Below are positions 16,693 to 26,463 of a stretch of 64,000 bases of DNA, one piece after another. The DNA is from an uncultured Clostridia bacterium (lineage in GTDB: Bacteria > Bacillota > Clostridia > TANB77 > CAG-508), in assembly GCA_944388035.1 (NCBI GenBank), contig CALXHF010000002.1, forward strand, positions 62,001-126,000, in the 5' to 3' direction. Each line of letters opens with the position of its first letter. The first letter of the stretch is position 1. A program made the position numbers and the translations under genes. Below the pieces are notes generated by a model, which was not told the DNA's origin, did not search any database, and saw only the letters and a program-made list of their open reading frames with translations.

Positions 16693-18090
16693 ATGAAAGA
16701 TTTAAGTATTAAAAATATAATAGAAGTAACAAAAGGAAAATTACTAGTAGGAAACGAAGAATATGTTTGCATGAGTTATTCAAAAGACACAAGAACAATA
16801 AAAGAAGGAGATTGTTATATAGGAATAAAAGGAGAAAATTTTGATGGGAATTTATTATGGGAAAAAGCATTAGAAAATGGAGCTTCCACAGTTATCGTAC
16901 AAAATGTGGAAATAGAAGACGAAAAATTAAAAAAATGGGCAGATAAAAATGTAATAAAAGTAGAAGATACATTAGAAGCCTTATATAATATAGCAAGATA
17001 TAAGAGAAGTTTATATGATATACCAGTAATTGCAATAACAGGAAGTGTAGGAAAAACAAGCACAAAAGATATAGTAGCAAATGTGGTGTCTAAAAAATAT
17101 AAAACATTAAAAACAGAAGGAAATAATAATAATAATATAGGATTACCATTTACAATATTAAGGATGCAAGACGAAGAAGCTGCTGTTTTAGAAATGGGTA
17201 TGAATCATTTTGGAGAAATATCTTTGCTTGCCTCAATTGCAAATCCAACTATTTGTATAATAACAAACATAGGAACATCACACATAGGAAATTTAGGTTC
17301 AAGAGAAAACATATTAAAAGCAAAATTAGAAATATTAGAAGGAAGTAAAAAGGAAGCAGTAATTATAAACAATGATAATGATTTATTACATAAATGGCAA
17401 AAAGAAAATAAAGAAAACTATAATATAAAAACCTACGGAATTAAAGAAAAAAGCGATGTTATGGCAAAAGAAATTAAATTAGAAGAAAACAAAAGTACAT
17501 TTACTTGTAAAATAAATAATGTAGAAGAAAAAATAAATGTACCAGTAGGAGGAGAACATTTTGTACTTAATAGTTTATGTGCAATAACAGTAGGAGAAGT
17601 TTTAAAAATAGAAGTAGATAAAATAAAATTGGGAATAGAAAGTTTTGAACTTACTAAAAAAAGGATGGATATAGCAGAATTAAAAAATGGTATAAAAGTA
17701 ATAAATGATGCATATAATGCAAGTTTAGAATCAATGACAGCAGCATTAAAAGTATTATCAGAGTTTAAAGAAAATAGAAAAATAGCAGTGCTAGGAGATA
17801 TGTTTGAATTAGGAGATTTTTCAGAAGAATTACACAAAAAAGTGGGTAAGCAAGTTGTGAAAAATAATATAGATATATTAATAGCCTGTGGTAAAAATGC
17901 AAAAAATATAGCAGATGTGGCAAAAGAAAGTATGAATAAAGAAAATGTTTATTACATAAGGAAAACAGAAGAAATAAAACCTTTATTAGAGAAAATAGTT
18001 AAAAATAATGATGTTATTTTATTTAAAGCATCAAATGGTATGAGATTTTATAAAATAGCAGAAGAGGTGATTGATTTATGGAAAAAATAA
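16693..18090 (+). CDS. murF: UDP-N-acetylmuramoyl-tripeptide--D-alanyl-D-alanine ligase
   Basis: MurF adds the D-Ala-D-Ala dipeptide to the peptidoglycan precursor. The Mur-ligase P-loop ITGSVGKTSTKD is at about 116-127, followed by NNNNNIGLPFTILRM, LEMGMNHFGEI, the middle-domain TNIGTSHIGNLGS and the C-terminal VLGDMFELGDFSEELHKKVG. Length 465 is usual. ATG with AAGGAGAAG. The next gene, ddl, makes its dipeptide substrate and overlaps murF by 13 bases. Confidence 0.95.
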   Translation: MKDLSIKNIIEVTKGKLLVGNEEYVCMSYSKDTRTIKEGDCYIGIKGENFDGNLLWEKALENGASTVIVQNVEIEDEKLKKWADKNVIKVEDTLEALYNIARYKRSLYDIPVIAITGSVGKTSTKDIVANVVSKKYKTLKTEGNNNNNIGLPFTILRMQDEEAAVLEMGMNHFGEISLLASIANPTICIITNIGTSHIGNLGSRENILKAKLEILEGSKKEAVIINNDNDLLHKWQKENKENYNIKTYGIKEKSDVMAKEIKLEENKSTFTCKINNVEEKINVPVGGEHFVLNSLCAITVGEVLKIEVDKIKLGIESFELTKKRMDIAELKNGIKVINDAYNASLESMTAALKVLSEFKENRKIAVLGDMFELGDFSEELHKKVGKQVVKNNIDILIACGKNAKNIADVAKESMNKENVYYIRKTEEIKPLLEKIVKNNDVILFKASNGMRFYKIAEEVIDLWKK

Positions 18091-19130
18091 AAGTAGGAGT
18101 TGTATTTGGAGGTATGTCTACAGAAAACGAAGTATCTGTGTTGTCTGCTGGCTCAATACTTGAAAATATAGATAGAGAAAGATTTGAAGTATTTCCAATA
18201 TACATAGATAAACAAGGAAAATGGAATATATTTATAGAAGATGGAAATAAAAGAGAACTTGGAGCAAAAGTTGAAAATGTGATTGCAATAGAAAATATAG
18301 AAAAATATTTACAAAAATTGGATGTAATATTTCCAGTGTTACACGGACTATATGGAGAGGATGGAACAATACAAGGGTTATTTGAATTATTAAAAATACC
18401 ATATGTGGGGTGTAGAGTATTAGCTTCTAGTGTTGGTATGGATAAAGTTTATACCAAAATAGTATTTGAAAAAGCTGGGCTTAATCAAACACCATATGAA
18501 TATGTAAGAAAATATAAAGATACATATATTTATATAGATAAAAATTTTAATGAAAAAATTTCTAATTTAAAAGAAATTGCTAAGAAAATAACAGAAAATT
18601 TAGAATTCCCTATGTTTGTAAAACCATCAAATTCAGGTTCAAGTGTAGGAGTAAAGAAAGCAGAAAGTGAAAAAGAGCTTATAGAAAATATAGAATATGC
18701 TTCAAAATTTGATAGCAAAATATTAGTAGAACAAGGTGTAATAGGAAAAGAAGTAGAATGTGCAGTTTTAGGAAATGAAGAAGTAATTGCATCTTGTGTT
18801 GGGGAAATAAAATCAGAAGATGAGTTTTATAGCTATGATGCTAAATATAAAAATAAAGAATCTAAAACAGAAATACCAGCAGATTTACCAAGAGAAATCT
18901 CAGAAAAAATAAGAAAACAAGCAATAAAAGCATTTAAGTCAATAGATGGAAAAGGTTTGTCTAGAGTAGATTTTTTTGTAGAAGATAAAACTAATAAAAT
19001 AATTATAAACGAAATAAATACAATGCCAGGTTTTACAAATATTAGTATGTATCCTAAAATGCTTGAGAAAAGTGGGATTTCATATAAAGAATTAATAACA
19101 AATTTAATAGAATTAGCTTTAGAAAAATAG
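18078..19130 (+). CDS. ddl: D-alanine--D-alanine ligase
   Basis: An ATP-grasp enzyme of 350 residues. The N-terminal GGMSTENEVSVLSAGSI, the HGLYGEDGTIQGLFELL, the SNSGSSVGVKKAES loop and the omega-loop segment FYSYDAKYKNKES with a tyrosine-lysine arrangement of normal D-Ala-D-Ala ligases are all visible, ending in INEINTMPGFTNISMYPKM. It overlaps the end of murF and shares its operon. Nothing suggests D-lactate or D-serine specificity. Confidence 0.93.
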   Translation: MEKIKVGVVFGGMSTENEVSVLSAGSILENIDRERFEVFPIYIDKQGKWNIFIEDGNKRELGAKVENVIAIENIEKYLQKLDVIFPVLHGLYGEDGTIQGLFELLKIPYVGCRVLASSVGMDKVYTKIVFEKAGLNQTPYEYVRKYKDTYIYIDKNFNEKISNLKEIAKKITENLEFPMFVKPSNSGSSVGVKKAESEKELIENIEYASKFDSKILVEQGVIGKEVECAVLGNEEVIASCVGEIKSEDEFYSYDAKYKNKESKTEIPADLPREISEKIRKQAIKAFKSIDGKGLSRVDFFVEDKTNKIIINEINTMPGFTNISMYPKMLEKSGISYKELITNLIELALEK

Positions 19131-19199
19131 GAAGAATACTTCCTTTTTTCTTTGTTCTGTGATAATATTCTAATAGAAATGTTTTTAGAGGTGATATTT

Positions 19200-19721
19200 A
19201 TGGAGGAAGTCATTAAAAATATAAAAGAAAGAAGAAGTATTAGAAAATATGAAAATAAAATGGTACCAAAAGAAATAATAGAGAAAATAGTAGAAGCAGG
19301 AACATATGCACCAAGTGGAATGGGAAGACAATCAAGTATTATAATTGCTATTACAAATAAAGAAGTAAGAGACAAATTGTCTAAACTAAATGCAGAAATA
19401 ATGGAAACAGAAAATGATCCTTTTTATGGTGCACCAGTTGTTTTGGTAGTACTTGGTAAAAAAGATATACCAACATATATTTATGATGGAAGTCTGGTTA
19501 TGGAAAATTTAATGCTTTCTGCAAGTTCTTTAGGAATAGGAAATTGTTGGATACATAGAGCAAAAGAAGAGTTTGAAACTGAAGAAGGAAAAGATATATT
19601 AAGAAAATTAAGAATAAACCCAGACGAATATGAAGGAATTGGAAATTGTATATTAGGATATAAAAAAGAAGAAGGTAATTTAAAGCCTAGAAAAGAAAAT
19701 TATGTTTATTACATAGATTAA
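19200..19721 (+). CDS. Nitroreductase family protein
   Basis: A 173-residue FMN-type nitroreductase: IKERRSIRKYENKMVPKEII at the N-terminus, AGTYAPSGMGRQSS (FMN phosphate region), GSLVMENLMLSASSLGIGNCWIHRA and the C-terminal GYKKEEGNLKPRKE. Substrate unknown. The ATG at 19200 has GAGGTGAT upstream. A DUF4186 gene starts on the last base of its stop codon. Confidence 0.85.
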   Translation: MEEVIKNIKERRSIRKYENKMVPKEIIEKIVEAGTYAPSGMGRQSSIIIAITNKEVRDKLSKLNAEIMETENDPFYGAPVVLVVLGKKDIPTYIYDGSLVMENLMLSASSLGIGNCWIHRAKEEFETEEGKDILRKLRINPDEYEGIGNCILGYKKEEGNLKPRKENYVYYID

Positions 19722-20101
19722 TGGAGATGTTTGCTTTGGAAGAAAATCAAAGAATAAATAGAATATTAGAAAGTTTAAAAAAATCAAAGTTTAGAAGTAG
19801 TTTCTATTTAAAAAATAAAGATAAAGAATATGTAACAGAAAAAGGAGTAGATACAATAGAAGAGCACGCCAGAGAATTTATAGATAAAAGATTGGCTCCA
19901 AAAGAAATTAAAAATGATGGAAAACAAACACCTATGAGAGGACATCCAGTATTTATTGCAGAGCATGCAACAGCAACTTGTTGTAGAGGTTGTTTAAATA
20001 AATGGCATAAAATACCTAAAAATATAGAATTATCAGAAGAACAAAAAGCTTATATAGTAGAAGTAATTATGACTTGGATAAAAAGACAAATGGAAAATTA
20101 A
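19721..20101 (+). CDS. DUF4186 family protein
   Basis: The 126-residue protein contains the DUF4186 hallmark: FRSSFYLKNKDKEY near the start, AREFIDKRLAP, then TPMRGHPVFIAEHATATCCRGCLNKWH. The His and Cys residues could bind metal, but no function is known. It overlaps the nitroreductase stop codon by one base (TAATG), which points to translational coupling. Confidence 0.82.
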   Translation: MEMFALEENQRINRILESLKKSKFRSSFYLKNKDKEYVTEKGVDTIEEHAREFIDKRLAPKEIKNDGKQTPMRGHPVFIAEHATATCCRGCLNKWHKIPKNIELSEEQKAYIVEVIMTWIKRQMEN

Positions 20102-20171
20102 AAAATTTGTAGATTTTTACATTATTATGTGATAAAATAAGTTTACCAAATTTTTGGGAGGATGTTAAAAA

Positions 20172-21044
20172 ATGGTCATGAAAAATTATTACAAGATATT
20201 GGGGTTAGAAACAAGTCGTGTTTCAATAGATGAAATAAGACAAGCATATAGACAAGCAGCTAAGAAATATCATCCAGACTTAAATGTTGGAGATAGTTTA
20301 GCTGAAGAGAGAATTAAAGATATAAATGAAGCATATAAGGTTTTATCAACACCATCTTCTAAAAGAAAATATGACAGAACATGGAATTCTAGATTTGGAA
20401 AAGGTGAAAAAGCTTTTTCTAACAAATCACAAAAAGGTGCTATTTTTAGTATGTTTTTAGGAAATATAGAAGACGGTAGTAAAATAAAAAAAGCTAGAAA
20501 GATACCTATTAAAGGAGAAAATGTAGAAACTGAAATAAATGTAAATATTTATGATGCTTTTTATGGTTTAGATAAACAAATTTCTCTAAAAAATGCTGAT
20601 GGAAATAATAAAATATATACAGTAAAAATTCCTAAAGGAATTAGAAATGGAGAAAAAATTAGATTAATAGGTCAAGGAAAAGATGGGCAAGATGGTGGAA
20701 AGAATGGAGATTTATTAATTAAAATAAATATTGAAGATGATAAAAAGTTTAAATTAAAAGGTTATGATATATATACAGATTTATTATTGACACCGTGGGA
20801 AGCGGCTTTAGGAACAAGAACTACTGTTAGCTCAATAGATGATGAAACAAATATATATGTACCAGAAGGAATACAAACAGGTGAAAAAATACGTATACCT
20901 AATAAAGGTTATTATTCTAATAAAGAAAATAGAGGAGATTTAGTAGCAGAAGTTAAAATAGTAGTTCCAAAAACACTAAGTAATGAGGAAAAAAATATAT
21001 ATAAAGAATTAAGTAAAATATCAAAATTTAATCCAAGAAGTTAA
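20172..21044 (+). CDS. DnaJ-family co-chaperone without zinc finger (CbpA-like)
   Basis: The 290-residue protein begins with a complete J-domain (about 4-70) including the HPD signature (KKYHPDLN) and continues directly into the DnaJ C-terminal peptide-binding domains (VKIPKGIRNGEKIRLIGQGKDG, then LLLTPWEAALGT and VPEGIQTGEKIRIPNKGYY). No CxxCxGxG zinc repeats are present. It should stimulate DnaK; a classic dnaJ is probably elsewhere. GGGAGG lies upstream of the ATG. Confidence 0.88.
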   Translation: MVMKNYYKILGLETSRVSIDEIRQAYRQAAKKYHPDLNVGDSLAEERIKDINEAYKVLSTPSSKRKYDRTWNSRFGKGEKAFSNKSQKGAIFSMFLGNIEDGSKIKKARKIPIKGENVETEINVNIYDAFYGLDKQISLKNADGNNKIYTVKIPKGIRNGEKIRLIGQGKDGQDGGKNGDLLIKINIEDDKKFKLKGYDIYTDLLLTPWEAALGTRTTVSSIDDETNIYVPEGIQTGEKIRIPNKGYYSNKENRGDLVAEVKIVVPKTLSNEEKNIYKELSKISKFNPRS

Positions 21045-21071
21045 AAATAAAAACTTTACATAAATTTTATA

Positions 21072-21100
21072 TTGACAAACCCTATATTTTTCGCTATAAT
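21072..21100 (+). promoter_or_regulatory. Perfect consensus sigma-A promoter
   Basis: TTGACA (21072-21077), 17-base spacer, TATAAT (21095-21100). It drives the 21161-24001 unit. Confidence 0.9.
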
Positions 21101-21160
21101 TAATATAGTGTTTAACAAAAGAAAAACTATGGATTAAAACATAGAAATGAGGTGTAAAAA

Positions 21161-21673
21161 ATGGATGCCATACAAGGAAAACATTTTAGTATAACAGATC
21201 CAGAAGGTGTAAAAACAGTAATATATGAAGTTTATACTACAAAAAAAGAGTTTTTAAACGAATATCCAAAATTTACTGTGGAAAGACTTGAACATACAGA
21301 AGAAATAGTAGGAAACTACAATAAAAAGACTTTTTATGTTGATGACCCACAGAAAGAAGGAAATCAATTAATTATTTTATCATTTGGACAAGATAAAGTA
21401 GTTATTAATAATGGTGTCTTGATAGATGATGAGGTAAAAATAACTAAAAAACCAATTCCTTTTAAATTTGATACAATTTACTCAGAGAAACCAATCGAAT
21501 TTAAGGAATTCCAATACACACCAAACTTAAAAAGACAAATATCTATTATAGATCCTGAAACAACAGAAGAAATAAAGCCAGTGCTTTATTTTGATGAAAA
21601 AACAAATGAAGTAAAAGGAAAATGTAAATTAAAACCATATAAGTCTTATTTCGCTTTTGAAATAAGAGAATAA
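21161..21673 (+). CDS. Unknown protein, first gene of the VirD4-like operon
   Basis: The 170-residue soluble-looking protein (acidic, beta-rich, no membrane segment) is not recognised. Landmarks are GKHFSITDPEGVKTVIYEVYTT at the start, given here only as GKHFSITDPEG, and FKEFQYTPNLKRQISIIDPE. It has a perfect promoter in front and GAGGTG before the ATG, and is followed 15 bases later by another unknown gene and then a VirD4/TraG-like ATPase. Context suggests a role with that ATPase; this is inference. Confidence 0.75.
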   Translation: MDAIQGKHFSITDPEGVKTVIYEVYTTKKEFLNEYPKFTVERLEHTEEIVGNYNKKTFYVDDPQKEGNQLIILSFGQDKVVINNGVLIDDEVKITKKPIPFKFDTIYSEKPIEFKEFQYTPNLKRQISIIDPETTEEIKPVLYFDEKTNEVKGKCKLKPYKSYFAFEIRE

Positions 21674-21688
21674 TAGGGAGGAAAAACA

Positions 21689-21934
21689 ATGTCTGATAAT
21701 ATGCAAGAAAAAAGAAAACCAACAGGAGCAGATGAAAAGTATAGTATAACTTTTATGAGTGTAAATGCACAAACACTTTCTCTTGATGAAAAACCAACTA
21801 CTAAAAATACTAAAACAAAAGTAGAAGGAGTAGGAAGAAAAGATATAGTATTAAGTACAGAGCTTGGCAATAATGTGATGAGCTTAAAAGCAGAAGATAC
21901 TGTTAGGACTTCAAGGGATGGAGAATCTAGATAA
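21689..21934 (+). CDS. Unknown small hydrophilic protein
   Basis: The 81-residue, polar, probably disordered protein has a good GGGAGG site and close spacing to both neighbours. No family recognised. It lies between the 170-residue unknown and the VirD4-like gene. Its composition (Lys, Thr, Glu, Asp) fits an adaptor or substrate-like protein, but no function is assigned. Confidence 0.65.
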   Translation: MSDNMQEKRKPTGADEKYSITFMSVNAQTLSLDEKPTTKNTKTKVEGVGRKDIVLSTELGNNVMSLKAEDTVRTSRDGESR

Positions 21935-21954
21935 CAAAAGAGAAGGTGTGATAT

Positions 21955-24001
21955 ATGAATTATAAGTTAGAAGGAGCAATAAGAAGAAATAGAAAATATT
22001 TTATTATATATGCAATACTATGGGTTGTAATTGCCATAGTATTTGTTTCGCCATTTAGTTATAGTGCACACGTTGCAGGGCTAGATGGCAAATTTAGTTT
22101 AGAAATATTTATAGAAACATTTGGAGCTTCAATTACAAATCCATTTAGTACATTTGGAAATTTAATATCAAGTGGAGCAACAGGCAATTTTATATCAACA
22201 TTATTAGTAGTTACGATTTTCTATACGGTATTTTTCTTTATAGGTTTTGTAAAGTCAGCACCTAAAAATGAATATTCAGATATAGAACATGGTTCTAGTG
22301 ATTGGTCACAAAGAGGAGAGCAATATAGAATTCTAAGCAAAAATACTGGAATTATACTTGCAGAAGACAATTACTTACCATTAGATAAAAGAGGAAATAT
22401 AAATGTTTTGGTAGTTGGACGGTTCTGGTTCTGGTAAATCAACTTCATATTCAATACCAAATGCATTTCAATGTTTAGGTTCATATGTATTTACAGACCC
22501 TAAAGGAGAATTATATGATACAACAGCAGGGTATCTTAAAAAACAAGGTTATGATATAAAAGTATTAAATTTAGTAAGACCACAATATAGTGATGGTTAT
22601 AACCCACTTATGCATATATCATCAGAATTAGATGTTGATGTTATTGCAAATACAGTTGTAAAAGGACAAAAATCTGAAAGTTCATCATCAGACCCATATT
22701 GGGATGATATGGCAGAACTATTATTAAAATCGTTGATATATTATTTAATTGCAACAAGGCCAGAGGAAGAACAGAACTTAGCAAGTTGTGCAGAACTTGT
22801 TAGAGCAGCAAATAATAAAGGTGGAAGTAATTTACTTTCAGAATTAATGAGTCAACTTCCATATGATCATCCAGCAAGAATGAATTATAAATCTATTGAA
22901 ATAGCTCCAGAAAAAACATATGGATCTATCTTGAGCTCATTACAAGCAAAATTAGGTAAATTTGACTCAAAAGAAATTGCAGAACTAACATCTACAGATA
23001 CAATAGATTTTGAAGAAATAGGAAATAAGAAAACAGCAGTATATGTAATATCATCAGACACGCATACAGCATATGATTTCTTACTTACAATTTTCTTCTC
23101 TCAAATGATACAACAATTATATGATTATGCAGATTTAAACGGTGGAAGGTTAAAACAGCAAACATTTTTTATATTAGATGAGTTTGCCAATATAGGTAAA
23201 ATACCAGATTTTGATAAAAAAATCTCTACTTCAAGAAGTAGAGGAATATCATTTAGTATTATTTTACAAAATGTTGACCAATTAGAAGCAGTTTATGAAA
23301 AATCATATGAAACAATTATGGGTAACTGTGATACACATTTATTTTTAGGAAGTAACTCATATAAAACAGTTGAATATTTCTCTAAAGCATTAGGAGAAAA
23401 AACAATAGAAAGAGATAGTACATCTATAAATAGAGATAGACAGAACTGGAAAACTGGTAAATCTGTGTCAGATCAAGTAATGGCAAGACCATTAATGACA
23501 CCAGATGAGCTTAGAAGACTAGATAATGATTTATGTATTATATATGAAAAAGGTATAAAACCTGTCAAAGCTGAGAAATATTATTACTTTAAACACCAAA
23601 TGGCAAAGAAAATGGCAGAAGTAGCAATTAGCCATAATGATATAGGAGAAAAAGACAGAGGAACTTGGAGAAAATATAATCCTTATAATCCATATGTGGA
23701 TGATAAAGAAGAAAATAAAGATAAAAAACAAGATTTAAAAGTAGAATCATTAGATGACTTATTTGAAGATGAACCAGAAAACAACAAACCTATAGAAGAA
23801 AGTAAAGAAAAAACAAATAATATAGATGTTAAAGAAGGCTTAAAAGAAGATTTTAATGAAGAAGTAAAACCATTAGATTTAGAAGAACTTAATGATGCTC
23901 CTATTCTACCACAAGAACCAGAAGAAGATGATTCTTATGATTTACAAAAAGAATTAGAAGCTAAATTTGATGAATTGTTTGGACCAATGGATGAGACATA
24001 A
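21955..24001 (+). CDS. VirD4/TraG-like coupling ATPase, read through a +1 shift at CGG
   Basis: Read as one gene of about 681 residues. Two N-terminal membrane helices (about 15-36 and 80-102) precede the P-loop. The frame reaches GGA-CGG at 22417-22422, exactly where homologs have Gly-Gly-Ser-Gly-Ser-Gly-Lys-Ser; dropping the C restores GSGSGKST and the rest: TDPKGELYDTTAGYLKKQG, NPLMHI, Walker B FFILDEFANIG, and LLTPDELRRL-type C-terminal sequence (here MTPDELRRLDND), ending in an acidic tail. It is one of six genes here with this pattern. There are no other conjugation genes nearby. Read without the shift, both halves would be useless. Confidence 0.85.
22420..22422 (+). other. In-frame CGG, +1 shift site 1
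   Basis: Codons GGA CGG; +1 reading gives GGT (Gly156, P-loop). Confidence 0.8.
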
Positions 24002-24025
24002 GGGGATTTCCTTCTGTCTCTTTTT
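23993..24025 (+). terminator. Terminator of the VirD4-like operon, GAGACA hairpin type
   Basis: GAGACA (23993-23998) and TGTCTC (24015-24020) flank an inner AGG/CCT pairing with a T-run behind. The stem overlaps the last codons and the stop. Its ends and GGGGA core resemble the elements at 2946, 30436 and 36110. Confidence 0.8.
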
Positions 24026-24195
24026 GTTATGGTGAATCACAACTTAACAAAACAAACTATTTTAAAATATAATTTATAGCAACAATAACGAGCCAAAGTC
24101 GAAAAAAGTCAAAAAAATAAAAGTTTTTCGACCTTGAACAGAAAAACTTTACAAAAAATAAAAAATATGGTATCATTATTAAAGAGGTGAAAGCT

Positions 24196-25398
24196 ATGAT
24201 AAAAAGAGAATTGTATCTAAAGAAAATAAGAGAATTATATGATAGTGAACTAATAAAAGTAATTATGGGAATAAGAAGATGTGGAAAATCTGTATTATTA
24301 GGGCAAATAATTGAAGAAATAAAAGAAAGAGGAATAAAAGAGGATCACATTATATATATAAATTTTGAAGATTATGATTTTATAGAATACACAGAAGCTA
24401 AAAAATTTAATGAGTATATAAAAAGTAAAATAGAAGATGAAAATAAATATTATTTATTTTTTGATGAAATTCAAAATGTTCAAGATTTTGAAAGAGTTAT
24501 AAATTCATTTAGAGCAACTATGAATGTTAGTATTTTTATAACTGGGTCAAATAGTAAACTACTATCAGGAGAACTTGCAACAGTTTTAACAGGCAGATTT
24601 GTGAGTATAAAAATGATGCCATTTACTTTTTCAGAATATTTAGAATTAAAAAAAGAAAAAAATGAAAAAATCACAGATAAGGCTCTTGAGGAATTCATTG
24701 AGTGGGGAGGAATGCCATTGATTTATAATACAGATAACGACATGGAAAGAAAGATGTACCTAAGAGATTTATACAATGCAATTATTTTAAAAGATATTGT
24801 AGAAAGAAACAACATAAAAGATATTATTTTATTAAATAGAATAATACAATTTATGATGGAAAATATAGGTGGAGTATTATCATCAAATTCAATTGCTAGA
24901 TATTTAAAAAATGAAAAAATAAGTACATCCGTAGATACAGTTATGAATTATATAGACTATATTACAACATCATCAATATTTAATAAGGTAAATAGATATG
25001 ATATAAGAGGAAAAAATGTAATGGCTACACTTGAGAAATATTATTTAACTGACTTAGGTTTACTTACATTAAAAAGTTCACCAATTGAAAAGAAAATAGG
25101 TGGAAGATTAGAAAACATTGTATATAACGAGCTAATTGCAAGAGGGTATGAAGTATATATAGGGAAGACAGAAAAAGGAGAAATAGACTTTGTAGTAGAT
25201 AAATTTGGAGAAAGAGAATATATACAAGTAGCAGATTACCTATCAAGTGATGAAGTTATCAAAAGAGAGTTTGGAGCATTTAAATATGTAAATGATAATT
25301 TCCCCAAATATGTTATAACAATGGATAAAATTAATTATAGTCAAAATGGAATAATACATTTAAACTTAGAAGATTTTTTGTTAGGAAAAACAAAATAA
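24196..25398 (+). CDS. AAA_14/DUF4143 family ATPase (copy 3 of 4)
   Basis: A 400-residue ATPase with P-loop GIRRCGKSVLLGQI, Walker B YYLFFDEIQNVQDFE, the TGSNSKLLSGELATVLTGR sensor and a C-terminal DUF4143 region. Its nuclease-like motif is changed: GEIDFVVD is followed by YIQVAD instead of E-x-K, as in copy 4. It is monocistronic, with a 20-bp terminator stem behind. ATG at 24196 with AGAGGTGA in front; a GTG at 24187 lies in that site. Confidence 0.87.
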   Translation: MIKRELYLKKIRELYDSELIKVIMGIRRCGKSVLLGQIIEEIKERGIKEDHIIYINFEDYDFIEYTEAKKFNEYIKSKIEDENKYYLFFDEIQNVQDFERVINSFRATMNVSIFITGSNSKLLSGELATVLTGRFVSIKMMPFTFSEYLELKKEKNEKITDKALEEFIEWGGMPLIYNTDNDMERKMYLRDLYNAIILKDIVERNNIKDIILLNRIIQFMMENIGGVLSSNSIARYLKNEKISTSVDTVMNYIDYITTSSIFNKVNRYDIRGKNVMATLEKYYLTDLGLLTLKSSPIEKKIGGRLENIVYNELIARGYEVYIGKTEKGEIDFVVDKFGEREYIQVADYLSSDEVIKREFGAFKYVNDNFPKYVITMDKINYSQNGIIHLNLEDFLLGKTK

Positions 25399-25400
25399 AA

Positions 25401-25449
25401 AATCAAAAATAACATTACTATATAAATATTAGTAATGTTATTTTTGATT
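25401..25449 (+). terminator. Long terminator of DUF4143 ATPase copy 3
   Basis: A 20-bp perfect stem (25401-25420 with 25430-25449) with a 9-base loop, T-rich on the descending side. Confidence 0.8.
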
Positions 25450-25633
25450 ATATATGTTCGTATAATAATGGTTTGGTGAACCGAAACTTGATAAAAACAA
25501 ACTATTTTTTTCTTTATATATGGTTTTGCTATAAAAATTAAAATAGCATAATTTATTTTGTTGTAAAAAAATAAAAAATTTGCTATAATAAGAATAGTTA
25601 AAAAATGAGATAGTAAACAAGGAGAGGATAATT

Positions 25634-25942
25634 ATGACTAAAAAAATTTATACGATAAATGAGATAAAACAAATTTTAAAAAAAATATTAGAAAATATGC
25701 CTGTATATAGTGTTGTATTATTTGGTTCATATGCAAAAAATTTAGCAACAGCAAATAGTGATTTAGATTTAGTAATAGACACAAGAGAACAATTAATGGG
25801 GTTCAAATTGTATAGTTTGATTACTAAAATAGAAGAAGAATTTAATAAAAATATTGATGCTTTCGAAAAGTCAGAAATCATAGAAAATTCAAAAATAGAT
25901 GAAGAAATAAAAAAGACGGGGGTTGTTGTATATGAAAAATAA
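25634..25942 (+). CDS. mntA: MntA-type minimal nucleotidyltransferase antitoxin
   Basis: The 102-residue protein has the nucleotidyltransferase core LFGSYAKNLATANSDLDLVID, that is GS-x-A...SDxD. Antitoxins of this family modify the partner HEPN toxin by AMPylation and so inactivate it. The HepT gene overlaps its 3' end by 11 bases, the typical arrangement. The ATG has AAGGAGAGG upstream. An isolated AT-rich spacer precedes it. Confidence 0.88.
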   Translation: MTKKIYTINEIKQILKKILENMPVYSVVLFGSYAKNLATANSDLDLVIDTREQLMGFKLYSLITKIEEEFNKNIDAFEKSEIIENSKIDEEIKKTGVVVYEK

Positions 25943-26282
25943 AGAATATGTATCTTTTACAAAAATGATAGAATATATAGATAAGGCAATTAAATATGTA
26001 AATGGTTATGATTTTAAACAATTTTGTGATGATGAAAAAACAGTAGATGCTACAATATTTGCAATAAGTCAAATAGGAGAATTAGTAAAAAATATCTCAA
26101 AAGAAACTATGGATAAATATGGTGATATAGAATGGAATATGATAAAAGGTTTAAGAAATAGAATAGTACATGATTATGAAGGAATAAGTTTAAAAAGTAT
26201 ATGGTATGTTATAGAAAATGATCTTATAGAGTTAAAAGAAAACATACAAAATATTTTAGATAAAGAAAAAAATAATAGTTAA
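25932..26282 (+). CDS. hepT: HepT-type HEPN toxin (RNase)
   Basis: The 116-residue HEPN protein contains RNRIVHDY, the R-x4-H-x-Y motif in which R and H form the RNase site and the tyrosine is the target of MntA-type AMPylation. Length and order (antitoxin first, overlapping) fit the MntA-HepT module. I chose ATG at 25932 inside mntA; earlier TTG codons are possible. A bidirectional terminator follows. Confidence 0.88.
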   Translation: MKNKEYVSFTKMIEYIDKAIKYVNGYDFKQFCDDEKTVDATIFAISQIGELVKNISKETMDKYGDIEWNMIKGLRNRIVHDYEGISLKSIWYVIENDLIELKENIQNILDKEKNNS

Positions 26283-26287
26283 TAAAA

Positions 26288-26319
26288 AAGTCTTATACAG
26301 TGTTCGTATAAGACTTTTG

Positions 26320-26320
<1 letters not shown>
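26288..26320. terminator. Bidirectional terminator between hepT and tRNA-Arg
   Basis: AAGTCTTATAC and GTATAAGACTT form an 11-bp stem with T-runs on either strand. Confidence 0.85.
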
Positions 26321-26396
<76 letters not shown>

Positions 26397-26463
26397 ATTT
26401 CTAAATGACAATTTATATAATAGCACAAAAAAAGCCCTGTGTCAACAAGTTGACAAGAAAAAA

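Noticed and set aside
22415..24001. VirD4-like region read as two separate genes
   Set aside because: The second half would begin inside the P-loop with no ribosome binding site; a single gene with a +1 shift explains all motifs.
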